From positions 1 to 28,562 of the forward strand of contig JAKFFO010000171.1 in the NCBI GenBank assembly GCA_036675035.1: a DNA stretch of 28,562 nucleotides, read 5' to 3'. Below, piece after piece: positions 5,804 to 13,163 of the stretch. The position numbers and the translations under genes were made by a program. Within the stretch, counting starts at the first letter, position 1; each line of letters starts with the position of its first letter. Below the pieces are notes generated by a model, which had not been told where the DNA came from, made no database searches, and saw only the letters and a program-made list of their open reading frames with translations. Source of the stretch: MESE01 sp036675035. Lineage in GTDB: Bacteria > Pseudomonadota > Gammaproteobacteria > Burkholderiales > Burkholderiaceae_D.

Positions 5804-8116
5804 ATGACTGAACAAGCCAATCTGTTTGAAGCAACCTCCGCCGACGGCGATGACTCGCTGACGCTCGCCAGCTTTGCCGAACGCGCCTACCTCGATTACG
5901 CGATCTCGGTAGTCAAGGGCCGTGCGCTGCCCGATGTCAGCGACGGCCAGAAACCGGTACAGCGCCGCATCCTGTATGCAATGCACGAGCTCGGACTGAA
6001 CGCTGCCGCCAAGCCGCGAAAATCCGCTGCCGTGGTGGGTGACGTTCTCGGCAAGCTGCACCCGCACGGCGACCAGTCGGTGTATGACGCACTGGTGCGC
6101 ATGGCGCAGGATTTTTCACTGCGCTACCCGCTAATCGACGGCCAGGGCAATTTCGGTTCACGCGATGGCGACGGTGCTGCAGCGATGCGCTACACCGAAG
6201 CGAGGCTCACGCCAATTGCCAGGTTACTGCTGGACGAAATCGATATGGGCACAGTCGACTTCCAGCCCAACTACGACGGCTCGACCGAAGAACCGAAGCT
6301 GTTGCCCGGCCGTCTGCCGTTTGTATTGCTGAACGGTGCATCCGGCATCGCGGTCGGCCTCGCCACCGAAATCCCGTCGCATAATCTGCAGGAAGTCGCG
6401 AAGGCGGCGGTGGCAGTGATCCGCAATCCCAAACTGTCGCATCGCGAGTTGATGGAGTTAATCCCCGGCCCGGATTTTCCCGGCGGCGGGCAAATCATCA
6501 CATCGTCGACCGCAATTGCGGAAATGTATGAATCGGGCCGCGGCACGTTGAAGGTGCGCGCACGCTGGAAAATCGAAGATCTGGCGCGTGGTCAATGGCA
6601 GGCAGTCGTGACCGAGCTGCCGCCCGGCACCTCTTCGCAAAAAATCCTGGAAGAGATCGAAGAGCTGACCAATCCCAAAATCAAGCTCGGCAAGAAAGCG
6701 CTCGGAGCCGAGCAACTGGCGATGAAGCAATCGATTCTGTCGATGCTCGATACCGTGCGTGACGAATCCGGACGCGATGCGCCGGTACGGCTGGTGCTCG
6801 AACCGAAATCGAAAAACCAGGACCAGACCGAGTTCATGAATACGCTTCTGGCGCATACGTCGCTGGAGACGAGCGCTTCGATCAACCTGGTGATGATCGG
6901 CCGCGATGGACGGCCGCGGCAAAAGGCATTGGGCGATGTACTGCGCGAATGGATCGAGTTCCGGTTTACGACGGTGACCCGGCGCTCGCAATTCAAGCTT
7001 AAGAAAGTCGACGACCGGATCCATATCCTAGAAGGCCGCGAAGCGGTATTGCTGAATATCGACAAGGTAATCAAGATCATCCGCGAGTCGGACGAACCGA
7101 AACCGGCGCTGATGCAGGCGTTCAAGCTATCCGACCGGCAGGCGGAAGACATCCTTGAAATCCGCTTGCGTCAGCTGGCGCGGCTGGAAGCGATCAAGAT
7201 TCAGCAAGAGCTGGCCGAACTGCGCAAGGAAAAAGCAACGCTGCATGACCTGCTCGACAATCCGGCATCGATGAAGAAACTGGTGATCAAGGAAATCGAA
7301 GCGGATGGAAAACAGTTCGGGGATGCGCGCAGAACGCTGATCGAAGCAGCGGAAAGAGCTGTGGCCGAACAAAAAATAATCGACGAACCCGTAACGGTCG
7401 TCGTTTCGCAAAAAGGCTGGGTGCGTGCGCGCACCGGCCATGAACACGATGCAAGCCAATTCACGTTCAAGGCCGGAGACGGCCTGTATGGCGCGTTCGA
7501 ATGCCGCACGGTCGACAATCTGTTTGCGTTCGGCTCGAACGGTCGCGTGTATTCGGTTCCGGTCGCGGCTTTGCCCGGCGCACGCGGCGACGGTGTGCCG
7601 ATCACGACGCTGATCGACCTGGCGAGCGGCACGCGCCTGGTGCATTATTTTGCCGGTACGCCGGATACTACCCTGTTACTGGCATCTACCGCAGGTTATG
7701 GATTCACTGCCAAAGCCGCAGACATGGTAAGCCGCGTCAAGGGTGGGAAATCGTTCATGACGCTCGATGACGGCGACGAGCCATTGGCGCCGCGAACGGT
7801 ATCCGATACCGTCAGTGCGATTGCCTGCCTTTCGGAAAAAGGCCGTCTTCTGGTATTCGGCCTGGATGAAATCAAGCAGTTGTCCGGCGGCGGCCGCGGT
7901 GTGATCCTGATGGAGCTGGACAAGAATGAAAAATTGATCGCCGCGCAACCGATCAGCCAGCGTGGTGTCGTCGTATCGGGCGCCGGGCGCGGTGGAAAAG
8001 CACAGGAAGTCATGCTGTCGGCATCAGGCCTGGCACCTCATATCGGCAAGCGCGCGCGCAAAGGAAAGTCACTGGAATCGAAGATCAAACCGACCATGCT
8101 GGCAGCACATAAATAA
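5804..8116 (+). CDS. parC: DNA topoisomerase IV subunit A
   Basis: This 770-residue breakage-reunion subunit (E. coli ParC 752) forms A2B2 topoisomerase IV with ParE. It has the conserved ISVVKGRALPDVSDGQKPVQ start, the winged-helix region GDVLGKLHPHGD and the active-site Tyr at Y130 in AAMRYTEARL. The coiled-coil exit gate follows, with a shortened beta-pinwheel C-terminal domain (VVVSQKGWVRARTGHEH, SNGRVYSVPVAALPG, KGRLLVFGLDEIKQ). It lacks the GyrA box QRRGGKG, which supports ParC over GyrA. In the quinolone-resistance region the residue aligned with E. coli Ser80 is Gln91 and that aligned with Glu84 is Asp95. It is the last gene of the parE-transglycosylase-parC unit, and a REP doublet follows its stop codon. 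Confidence 0.95.
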   Translation: MTEQANLFEATSADGDDSLTLASFAERAYLDYAISVVKGRALPDVSDGQKPVQRRILYAMHELGLNAAAKPRKSAAVVGDVLGKLHPHGDQSVYDALVRMAQDFSLRYPLIDGQGNFGSRDGDGAAAMRYTEARLTPIARLLLDEIDMGTVDFQPNYDGSTEEPKLLPGRLPFVLLNGASGIAVGLATEIPSHNLQEVAKAAVAVIRNPKLSHRELMELIPGPDFPGGGQIITSSTAIAEMYESGRGTLKVRARWKIEDLARGQWQAVVTELPPGTSSQKILEEIEELTNPKIKLGKKALGAEQLAMKQSILSMLDTVRDESGRDAPVRLVLEPKSKNQDQTEFMNTLLAHTSLETSASINLVMIGRDGRPRQKALGDVLREWIEFRFTTVTRRSQFKLKKVDDRIHILEGREAVLLNIDKVIKIIRESDEPKPALMQAFKLSDRQAEDILEIRLRQLARLEAIKIQQELAELRKEKATLHDLLDNPASMKKLVIKEIEADGKQFGDARRTLIEAAERAVAEQKIIDEPVTVVVSQKGWVRARTGHEHDASQFTFKAGDGLYGAFECRTVDNLFAFGSNGRVYSVPVAALPGARGDGVPITTLIDLASGTRLVHYFAGTPDTTLLLASTAGYGFTAKAADMVSRVKGGKSFMTLDDGDEPLAPRTVSDTVSAIACLSEKGRLLVFGLDEIKQLSGGGRGVILMELDKNEKLIAAQPISQRGVVVSGAGRGGKAQEVMLSASGLAPHIGKRARKGKSLESKIKPTMLAAHK

Positions 8117-8119
8117 GAG

Positions 8120-8264
8120 GTAGGGCGGAAAAACGTAGCGCCTTCCACCGCATGATCAACAAACCACATTTCGGCCTCGTATCCTTACGCAGCGATCGAT
8201 CGAAATATCATTACTTGGCCATGGAATCCATACGGCGGAAGGCGTCGCGCTTTTCCGCCCTGCC
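8120..8264. repeat. REP doublet / REPIN-like element
   Basis: Two 26-bp palindromic units lie in opposite orientation 84 bp apart. Unit A is at 8124-8149 (plus: GGCGGAAAAACG..., inner CG-TAG-CG, ...CCTTCCACC). Unit B is at 8259-8234 (minus: GGCGGAAAAGCG..., ...CCTTCCGCC). The two agree at 21 of 26 positions, and all differences are transitions. Each unit can form its own hairpin, and the two can also pair as 33-bp arms (8122-8154 with 8229-8261). Unit A is preceded by GTAG (8120-8123), the tetranucleotide typical of REPs mobilised by RAYT (TnpA-REP) enzymes; unit B has GCAG. The element fills the gap between convergent parC and the DUF1272 gene and may also end both transcripts. No RAYT gene is in the window. 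Confidence 0.7.
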
Positions 8265-8305
8265 ATCTAGCCACCCGTATAAAAATTGATTTCGCTTGGC
8301 TCAAT

Positions 8306-8605
8306 TCAACGCTTCGACGGCTCGGTCCCGTTATAGCGCTTTACCAAAACTGCATGCCGGTCCAACCGTTCGCCGACCAGCGGTTTGTACACCCGTTCAG
8401 TCGATGCCGGATATGCGGCCCGTTTGTCCGCCGGCCGAACCGGGCGGCGCACCAGTTCACCGCCGCAGTTGGGGCAGACGTTTTGCAAAATGCCATTGAC
8501 GCAATCCACGCAAAACGTGCATTCGAAGGTGCAGATCATCGCGTCGTTCGATTCCGCCGGCAGGTCCCTGTCGCAGCATTCGCAGTTCGGTCTCAACGCA
8601 AGCAT
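8306..8605 (-). CDS. DUF1272 Cys-rich small protein
   Basis: This 99-residue protein begins MLALRPNCECCDRDLP, continues DAMICTFECTFCVDCVNGIL, then CPNCGGELVRRPVRP, the signature of the DUF1272 family. Nine cysteines lie in the first 47 residues (about C8, C10, C11, C25, C29, C32, C35, C44, C47), consistent with two zinc sites of zinc-ribbon or RING-like type. The basic, proline-containing tail has no motif. Function is unknown. ATG 8605 is chosen because AAAGGGGGA lies just upstream on the minus strand and the family starts there; a longer frame exists upstream. It follows the cupin gene by 19 bp and is the last gene of this minus-strand cluster. Confidence 0.85.
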   Translation of the reverse strand: MLALRPNCECCDRDLPAESNDAMICTFECTFCVDCVNGILQNVCPNCGGELVRRPVRPADKRAAYPASTERVYKPLVGERLDRHAVLVKRYNGTEPSKR

Positions 8606-8624
8606 CGGTTCCCCCTTTGAGTGT

Positions 8625-8954
8625 TCAATCGACGATAAACAATTTGGCACCCGACTCGGTCGACGAGCGATGCGCTTCCGCGTTGTCGGCAACCTGGTAA
8701 CTCATGCCGGCAGTCAGCACGAAATTGCGGCCGTCGGCAAGTTCGGTATGCAATTCGCCGTCCAGGCATAGCAGGATATGGCCTTTCCGGCACCAGTGAT
8801 CGGCGAGATATCCGGGTGTGTATTCGACCATGCGTACACGAATATCGCCGAACTGGCGAGTACGCCAGTAAGCGACGCCGGAATCGCCCTTGTGTTCGGT
8901 GCGTTCGACCAGTTTCCAGTCGGTCGTCCCAAAAGGAATCTGATCGATGCGCAT
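8625..8954 (-). CDS. DHCW-motif cupin-fold protein
   Basis: This 109-residue single-domain cupin contains TPGYLADHWCRKGHILLCLDG (motif residues D-H-W-C and the following G-H) and ends in ESGAKLFIVD. It matches the small uncharacterised family often named DHCW-motif cupin. The His/Cys/His cluster in the barrel could bind a metal, but no substrate can be named. ATG 8954 is supported by GGCGGA upstream on the minus strand; a longer frame to 8981 would run into the aminotransferase coding region. It starts 10 bp after the aminotransferase stop codon, so it is very likely in the same transcript and may act on a related metabolite. Confidence 0.8.
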   Translation of the reverse strand: MRIDQIPFGTTDWKLVERTEHKGDSGVAYWRTRQFGDIRVRMVEYTPGYLADHWCRKGHILLCLDGELHTELADGRNFVLTAGMSYQVADNAEAHRSSTESGAKLFIVD

Positions 8955-8964
8955 TGAATCCGCC

Positions 8965-10158
8965 CTACAGTTTTGCCGCAATCAGCTTGGCCAGCTTTGC
9001 AACGCCTTCCCTGATTTTCTCGGGTGGCACTGTGACGAAGCTGAGGCGCAGCGTGTTGTGTTCCGGCGTATTGGCATAGAACGGCGCACCCGGTACGAAG
9101 GCGACGTTTTGCGCGATCGCTTCTTCCAGCAACTGCATGCTGTCGATATGCGTGGGTAGCGTGATCCAGATGAACATGCCGCCTTCAGGCCTGGTCCATG
9201 TGACCGAGGCCGGGAAAAATTCGCTGAGCGCACCCAGCATTGCCTGGCATTGATCGGCATACAGCGAACGGATGGTCGGTATATGCTGTTTCAGGAAACC
9301 GTCCTTGATCACTTCATGCACTACCATCTGCGTGAGCTGCGCCGTATGCAGATCGGCAGCCTGCTTGGCCTGCTCCAGCTTGCGGGTCAGCGGCAGCGGC
9401 GCCACGACGTAACCGAGACGAATGCCGGGCGTCAGCACTTTTGAAAACGATCCCATATGAATCACGCCATTGGGATTCATGGTCAGCATTTTCGGCAGCG
9501 GGTCCGCCCGATAGCTGAGTGCGCCGTATGGGTCGTCTTCGATAATCGGCAGTCCCAGTTTGGCACATGTTTCCACCAGCGACATCCGGCGGTCGAGAGA
9601 GAGTGTGCGGCCAGTCGGGTTCTGGAAATTGGGCAATGCGTACAGCAGGCGCGCGCCCTGCCCGACTTTACCCACCGCGTCCGGCAACAAGCCGGCATCA
9701 TCGGTCGGCACCGATACGAACTCCGGCTGGTAGAGCGAAAAAGCCTGCAGCGCTCCGAGATAGCTCGGCGTCTCGACCAGCACCTTGCTGCCGCTGTCGA
9801 TCAATACCTTGGCCAGCAGGTCCAGTCCCTGCTGTGAACCGGACACCATCAGCACCTGGTCTGGAACAATCCTTGCGCCGTCGATCGACAACGAATCGGC
9901 AATCCATTCCCGCAACGGCGCATAACCGTCGGTCGGACCATACTGCAGCGCGACCTTGCCGTGCCGCGACAATACGCTGTCGTAGGCGGCGCGCATCCGT
10001 TCCACCGGAAACGTCTGAGGCGACGGCAAGCCGCCGGCAAATGAAATGATTTCCGGGCGCATCGTGATTTTCAGGATTTCGCGAATGGCCGAACTCTGGA
10101 GCTGCTGCGCACGCTCCGAAAATTGCCATTGGATCGGTGCCGGATTTTCGATTTTCAT
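8965..10158 (-). CDS. PLP-dependent class I/II aminotransferase (2-aminoadipate transaminase-like)
   Basis: This 397-residue fold-type I aminotransferase carries IISFAGGLPSPQTFP near the N-terminus, GSQQGLDLLAKVL (about 107-119, phosphate-binding end), PNFQNPTG (176-183), the PLP-ring Asp in IIEDDPYG (about 208-212), the Schiff-base Lys K240 in GSFSKVLTPGIRLGY and an Arg in NTLRLSFV for the substrate carboxylate. It resembles the LysN/2-aminoadipate and aromatic aminotransferase group that lacks the GntR domain of MocR proteins. The exact amino donor cannot be assigned. Upstream in the same direction, 56 bp away, is a RidA-family gene, whose type of product removes reactive enamine/imine by-products of PLP enzymes. 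Downstream, after 10 bp, is the cupin. Confidence 0.9.
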   Translation of the reverse strand: MKIENPAPIQWQFSERAQQLQSSAIREILKITMRPEIISFAGGLPSPQTFPVERMRAAYDSVLSRHGKVALQYGPTDGYAPLREWIADSLSIDGARIVPDQVLMVSGSQQGLDLLAKVLIDSGSKVLVETPSYLGALQAFSLYQPEFVSVPTDDAGLLPDAVGKVGQGARLLYALPNFQNPTGRTLSLDRRMSLVETCAKLGLPIIEDDPYGALSYRADPLPKMLTMNPNGVIHMGSFSKVLTPGIRLGYVVAPLPLTRKLEQAKQAADLHTAQLTQMVVHEVIKDGFLKQHIPTIRSLYADQCQAMLGALSEFFPASVTWTRPEGGMFIWITLPTHIDSMQLLEEAIAQNVAFVPGAPFYANTPEHNTLRLSFVTVPPEKIREGVAKLAKLIAAKL

Positions 10159-10214
10159 ATGATTCTTTCTGCGGTCGCTCTTTTAATTCCGTTCGAATAG
10201 CATTCTGTTAAAAC

Positions 10215-10673
10215 TTACCCGATCTCCGCAATCAGCTCGATTTCGACGCAAGCGCCCAGCGGAAGCTGTGCCACGCCAAAGGCCGAGCGGGCATGTTTGC
10301 CCTGATCGCCGAAGACCTCGCCGAACAGTTCGGATGCGCCATTGGTTACCAGGTGCTGCTCGGTATAGTCACCGGTTGAATTCACCAGGCTCATTACCTT
10401 GACGATGCGTTTCACGCGATTCAGGTCGCCGCCGCATGCCGCCTGCAAAGTCGCTATCAGGTCGATGCCCACTGCGCGCGCCGCCAGTTTGCCTTCGTCG
10501 GTCGCCATGTCCCTGCCCAGCTGTCCAACCCAGGGCTTGCCGTCTTTTTTGGCGATATGGCCCGACAGGAAAACCGTATTTCCGGTCTGCGCATGCATTA
10601 CATAAGCGGCAGCGGGAGTCGATACGGCGGGCAGTTCAATATTCAGCGCTTTAAGTTTTTGGTAGAAAGACAA
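10215..10673 (-). CDS. RidA/YjgF family protein, TTG start
   Basis: This 152-residue RidA-family protein contains NTVFLSGHIAKKDGKPWVGQ, QAACGGDLNRVKRIVKVMS and HARSAFGVAQLPLGACVEIE. The Arg and Glu needed for deaminase activity are spaced as in E. coli RidA (R129 and E144 here; R105 and E120 there), so hydrolysis of 2-aminoacrylate-type enamines/imines is plausible. The protein is longer than RidA (128) and belongs to the branch starting with an extra N-terminal helix. The start codon is TTG at 10673, supported by GGAG at 10683-10680 on the minus strand, six bases upstream; no ATG fits. It precedes the aminotransferase by 56 bp. Confidence 0.88.
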   Translation of the reverse strand: MSFYQKLKALNIELPAVSTPAAAYVMHAQTGNTVFLSGHIAKKDGKPWVGQLGRDMATDEGKLAARAVGIDLIATLQAACGGDLNRVKRIVKVMSLVNSTGDYTEQHLVTNGASELFGEVFGDQGKHARSAFGVAQLPLGACVEIELIAEIG

Positions 10674-10679
10674 GATGAA

Positions 10680-10683
10680 CTCC
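10680..10683 (-). promoter_or_regulatory. Shine-Dalgarno deciding the TTG start of the RidA-family gene
   Basis: GGAG on the minus strand lies six bases before TTG 10673-10671. It is the only good ribosome-binding site near the N-terminus of this gene and so fixes a non-ATG start. Confidence 0.6.
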
Positions 10684-10715
10684 AGAAAAGGATAGCGGCC
10701 CGATGCTGCCGATTG

Positions 10716-10856
10716 CTATTGCTTTGAGCATCGCACGGCGAGGTCAATGAGTGCAGAGATTTTACCCTTAACCACATCGTCTTTCTGTTCGGCGCGCGAA
10801 ATTTTGTCTTCTTGGTTAGGGCCTATGCCGGTGGGCTCCAAGCACTTCGCATGCAT
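10716..10856 (-). CDS. possible 46-residue small protein overlapping the lysE stop
   Basis: The lysE stop TAA (10858-10856) overlaps an ATG at 10856-10854 as TAATG. This opens a 46-codon frame ending in TAG at 10718-10716. The peptide starts MHAKCLEPTGIGPNQEDK and ends GKISALIDLAVRCSKQ, charged with a possible amphipathic C-terminal helix. By my count 27 of 46 third positions are G or C, a modest coding-like bias. Overlap of this type usually means translational coupling. I recognise no family, and chance cannot be excluded. It fills most of the 182-bp gap between lysE and the RidA-family gene, which otherwise shows no clear signal. Confidence 0.25.
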   Translation of the reverse strand: MHAKCLEPTGIGPNQEDKISRAEQKDDVVKGKISALIDLAVRCSKQ

Positions 10857-11446
10857 TACAGCCAGATCGAAATCGCAGAATAGGCAGTCAACAAAACCAT
10901 CGCCAGGCAAAATTTTTTCTGCCAACGCGGCTCGGCAAGATATTTCCGCAGTGCCGCGCCAGCGCCCGCCCATAAACTGACGCAGGGCAGGTTGACCGTG
11001 CAAAACACCAGGCAAAATATCAGGATCGACATTGAAATCGGTTCTACCGGCGGCAGGAATGCCGATGAGCCTGAAATCGCCATCACCCATGCCTTCGGAT
11101 TGACGAACTGGAACAATGCCGCGCCAATGAATGACATCGGCCTCGTGTCGGCCGCAGCCTGCTGATGAATCGCCAGTCGGCGCAGTTGCCATGCCAGATA
11201 CAGCAAATACCCGGAGCCGAGAATTTTCAGAAGCAAATGGATCGATGGCAGCAGCAGAACCAGGCTGCCGATTCCAGTGGCCGATAGCGCCAGCAAAGCG
11301 CCGAATCCGAACGTAACACCCAGTATGTGCGGGATCGATCGGGCAAATCCGAACACGATGCCGGATGACGTAAGCATGATGTTGTTCGGTCCGGGCGTAA
11401 TCGATGACACAAACGCAAACAGCGCTAAAGGCAACAGGGCTTCCAT
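10856..11446 (-). CDS. LysE family amino-acid exporter
   Basis: This 196-residue, strongly hydrophobic protein opens with LLPLALFAFVSSITPGPNNIML, the signature of LysE/RhtB exporters, and has about six membrane segments. These include HILGVTFGFGALLALSATG, LLLKILGSGYLLYLAWQLR and the pair FQFVNPKAWVMAISGSSAF, which contains the conserved NPK. It should export an amino acid or derivative across the inner membrane by proton-motive force; the substrate is not deducible. AGGA sits just before ATG 11446 on the minus strand. It is divergent from a MocR-type regulator 133 bp away, a common regulator-exporter layout. Confidence 0.92.
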   Translation of the reverse strand: MEALLPLALFAFVSSITPGPNNIMLTSSGIVFGFARSIPHILGVTFGFGALLALSATGIGSLVLLLPSIHLLLKILGSGYLLYLAWQLRRLAIHQQAAADTRPMSFIGAALFQFVNPKAWVMAISGSSAFLPPVEPISMSILIFCLVFCTVNLPCVSLWAGAGAALRKYLAEPRWQKKFCLAMVLLTAYSAISIWL

Positions 11447-11533
11447 GATTCCTCATTCAATTGATAACCGACGTTGGCAGCGAGTACTCGCGACACCGGG
11501 AGTTGATGTATCCTAAGCGACAGAACCAATACA

Positions 11534-11543
11534 GTACCGGTAC
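11534..11543. promoter_or_regulatory. palindrome GTACCGGTAC, candidate MocR operator
   Basis: GTACCGGTAC is a perfect 10-bp dyad in the 133-bp divergent gap between lysE and the MocR-type gene. It lies just upstream of a GATAAT -10-like element (11553-11558) reading into the regulator gene, so bound protein could repress that promoter. GntR/MocR proteins usually bind such dyads or repeated half-sites. No second copy is evident in the gap. Confidence 0.4.
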
Positions 11544-11579
11544 ACTTGATCAGATAATTTAACTCACTGTCACGGCACG

Positions 11580-13052
11580 ATGACCAATACAGCCAGCTTT
11601 CGCAAACCCGATCCGCCATCACTCGCCGCAGCCGCGCCCGCGGTTCTGTCACGCGAATCGGGCACTTCATTGGTCGAGCAAATCGTCCGATCGGTCGAAG
11701 TTCGCATCGACGACAAGCTGTTGCGCACCGGCGCACGCATGCCGTCGATTCGCCAGTTTGCCGAGCTGCACGGCGTGTCCCGGTTTACCGTGGTCGAAGC
11801 CTATGACCGGCTGGTTGCCAAGGGCTACCTTGAATCGCGGCGCGGGTCGGGGTTTTATGTGCGCGACCGATCGCCGATAAAGATGGCGGGCCGGGCTGCA
11901 TCGTCGACCGAGACACAGCCGAGCCAGCTTGACGTGGTCTGGCTGGTGCGCAACATGTTCCGGCAGCTGCCGCCGCAAAAAATGCCCGGGTCCGGACTGC
12001 TGCCCAACGAATGGCTCGACGGCGAGTTGATTTCGAACGGATTGCGCGCAATCAGCCGGCAAAACCCTAATCTCCTGCTTCAGTACGGCAATCCGCAAGG
12101 CTTTCTGCCATTTCGTCAACAATTGCAACTGAAACTGGCGGAACTGGAAATCGGCGCGGCCCCGGAACAGATTGTCACGACGACCGGTGTGACGCAGGGG
12201 CTGGATCTGGTTGCGCGGCATTTTCTGCAAGCCGGCGATACGGTTTTCGTGGACGACCCGGCATGGTTCCTGATGTTCGGTTCGTTCGCGACACTGGGCG
12301 CCAAGGTCGTCGGCATCCCGCGCATGGCCGATGGCCCGGATGTAGCGGCGCTGGCAGAACTGGCCGCGCTGCACAAACCGAAGCTGTATGTGATCAATTC
12401 CGTTCTGCACAATCCGACCTCGACCTCGCTGTCGGCGGCCAAAGCGTTTCAGGTATTGAAGATCGCCGAGCAACACGACTTCACGATCATCGAAGACGAT
12501 ATCTATTGCGACATGCATCCGGGTGCCGCAGTCCAGCCGGCCACGCGTATCGCGGCACTGGATCAATTGAATCGGGTGATTTACCTCGGCGGCTTTTCGA
12601 AGACGCTGGCGGCCAACCTTCGCGTGGGATTCATCGCCGCCTCGCACGACCTGGCCAAGCAACTGTCGGACCGAAAAATGCTGTCCACGCTGACCACGAC
12701 CGAAGTCGGTGAGCGCGTCGTCTACAAAGTCCTGTCGGAGGGCCATTACCGCAAGCACGTCGAACGTTTGCGCGGCAAGCTCGATGGCGTGCGCGACAAG
12801 GCCGTGCGCCAGCTCGAAAGAGTCGGCTTGAACGTCGATCTGGGAACCGCGGCCGGCATGTTTCTGTGGGTCGAGGCCGGATGCAACACCAATATCCTGA
12901 CCGAAAAGGCGATGGAACAGGGTTTTCTGCTGGCACCGGGCAGCCTGTTCTCGCCCAGTCAGCTGCCATCGACCCGGATGCGCATCAATATCGCGACGAT
13001 GTCGGACGCTGCGGTACTGCGTTTTCTGGAACAGGAAATCGGCAAGTCTTGA
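11580..13052 (+). CDS. MocR-type regulator: GntR HTH fused to aminotransferase-like domain
   Basis: This 490-residue protein has two domains. Residues about 28-97 form a GntR winged helix (LVEQIVRSVEVRIDDKLL, RMPSIRQFAELHGVSRFTVV, GYLESRRGSGFYV). Residues about 130-490 are a fold-type I aminotransferase-like domain with NPQGFLPFRQQL, TTGVTQGLDL, IIEDDIYCDMHPG, the PLP Lys K341 in GGFSKTLAANLRVGF and a final RMRINIA carrying the carboxylate-binding Arg. MocR proteins usually sense PLP or an amino acid through the aminotransferase domain. Here the divergent lysE exporter is the obvious target, and the aminotransferase/RidA-family operon beyond it is a possible one. The start lacks a Shine-Dalgarno sequence. 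The stop codon overlaps the -35 of the htpG heat-shock promoter. Confidence 0.92.
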   Translation: MTNTASFRKPDPPSLAAAAPAVLSRESGTSLVEQIVRSVEVRIDDKLLRTGARMPSIRQFAELHGVSRFTVVEAYDRLVAKGYLESRRGSGFYVRDRSPIKMAGRAASSTETQPSQLDVVWLVRNMFRQLPPQKMPGSGLLPNEWLDGELISNGLRAISRQNPNLLLQYGNPQGFLPFRQQLQLKLAELEIGAAPEQIVTTTGVTQGLDLVARHFLQAGDTVFVDDPAWFLMFGSFATLGAKVVGIPRMADGPDVAALAELAALHKPKLYVINSVLHNPTSTSLSAAKAFQVLKIAEQHDFTIIEDDIYCDMHPGAAVQPATRIAALDQLNRVIYLGGFSKTLAANLRVGFIAASHDLAKQLSDRKMLSTLTTTEVGERVVYKVLSEGHYRKHVERLRGKLDGVRDKAVRQLERVGLNVDLGTAAGMFLWVEAGCNTNILTEKAMEQGFLLAPGSLFSPSQLPSTRMRINIATMSDAAVLRFLEQEIGKS

Positions 13053-13073
13053 AAATGCCTATTTCATCCCCAT
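13048..13073 (+). promoter_or_regulatory. sigma-32 heat-shock promoter of htpG
   Basis: CTTGAA at 13048-13053 and CCCCAT at 13068-13073 (followed by AC) are separated by 14 bp. This matches the sigma-32 consensus CTTGAA - 13 to 15 bp - CCCCAT-T almost perfectly. The -35 overlaps the TGA stop (13050-13052) of the MocR-type gene. Transcription would start near 13080, leaving a leader of about 185 nt before htpG. htpG is a classical sigma-32 target in E. coli. Confidence 0.8.
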
Positions 13074-13163
13074 ACTGCTGAAACTTCTGGCACCTCCAGG
13101 TTTATCTTTGAGGACGGCCGGGAGCATTTTGGACCGGAAACAAAAGCAAGATCCGATTCCCTC

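Noticed and set aside
8959..8968. GTAGGGCGGA on the minus strand, identical to the first 10 bases of the REP unit with its tag
   Set aside because: It is made of the aminotransferase stop codon (TAG) and the cupin Shine-Dalgarno (GGCGGA), and no palindrome follows, so it is a coincidence.
11667..12758. 363-codon open frame antisense to the MocR-type gene
   Set aside because: It is a mirror of GC-biased codons in a well-identified gene, has a Gln/Arg/His-rich composition with no domain, and has no ribosome-binding site.
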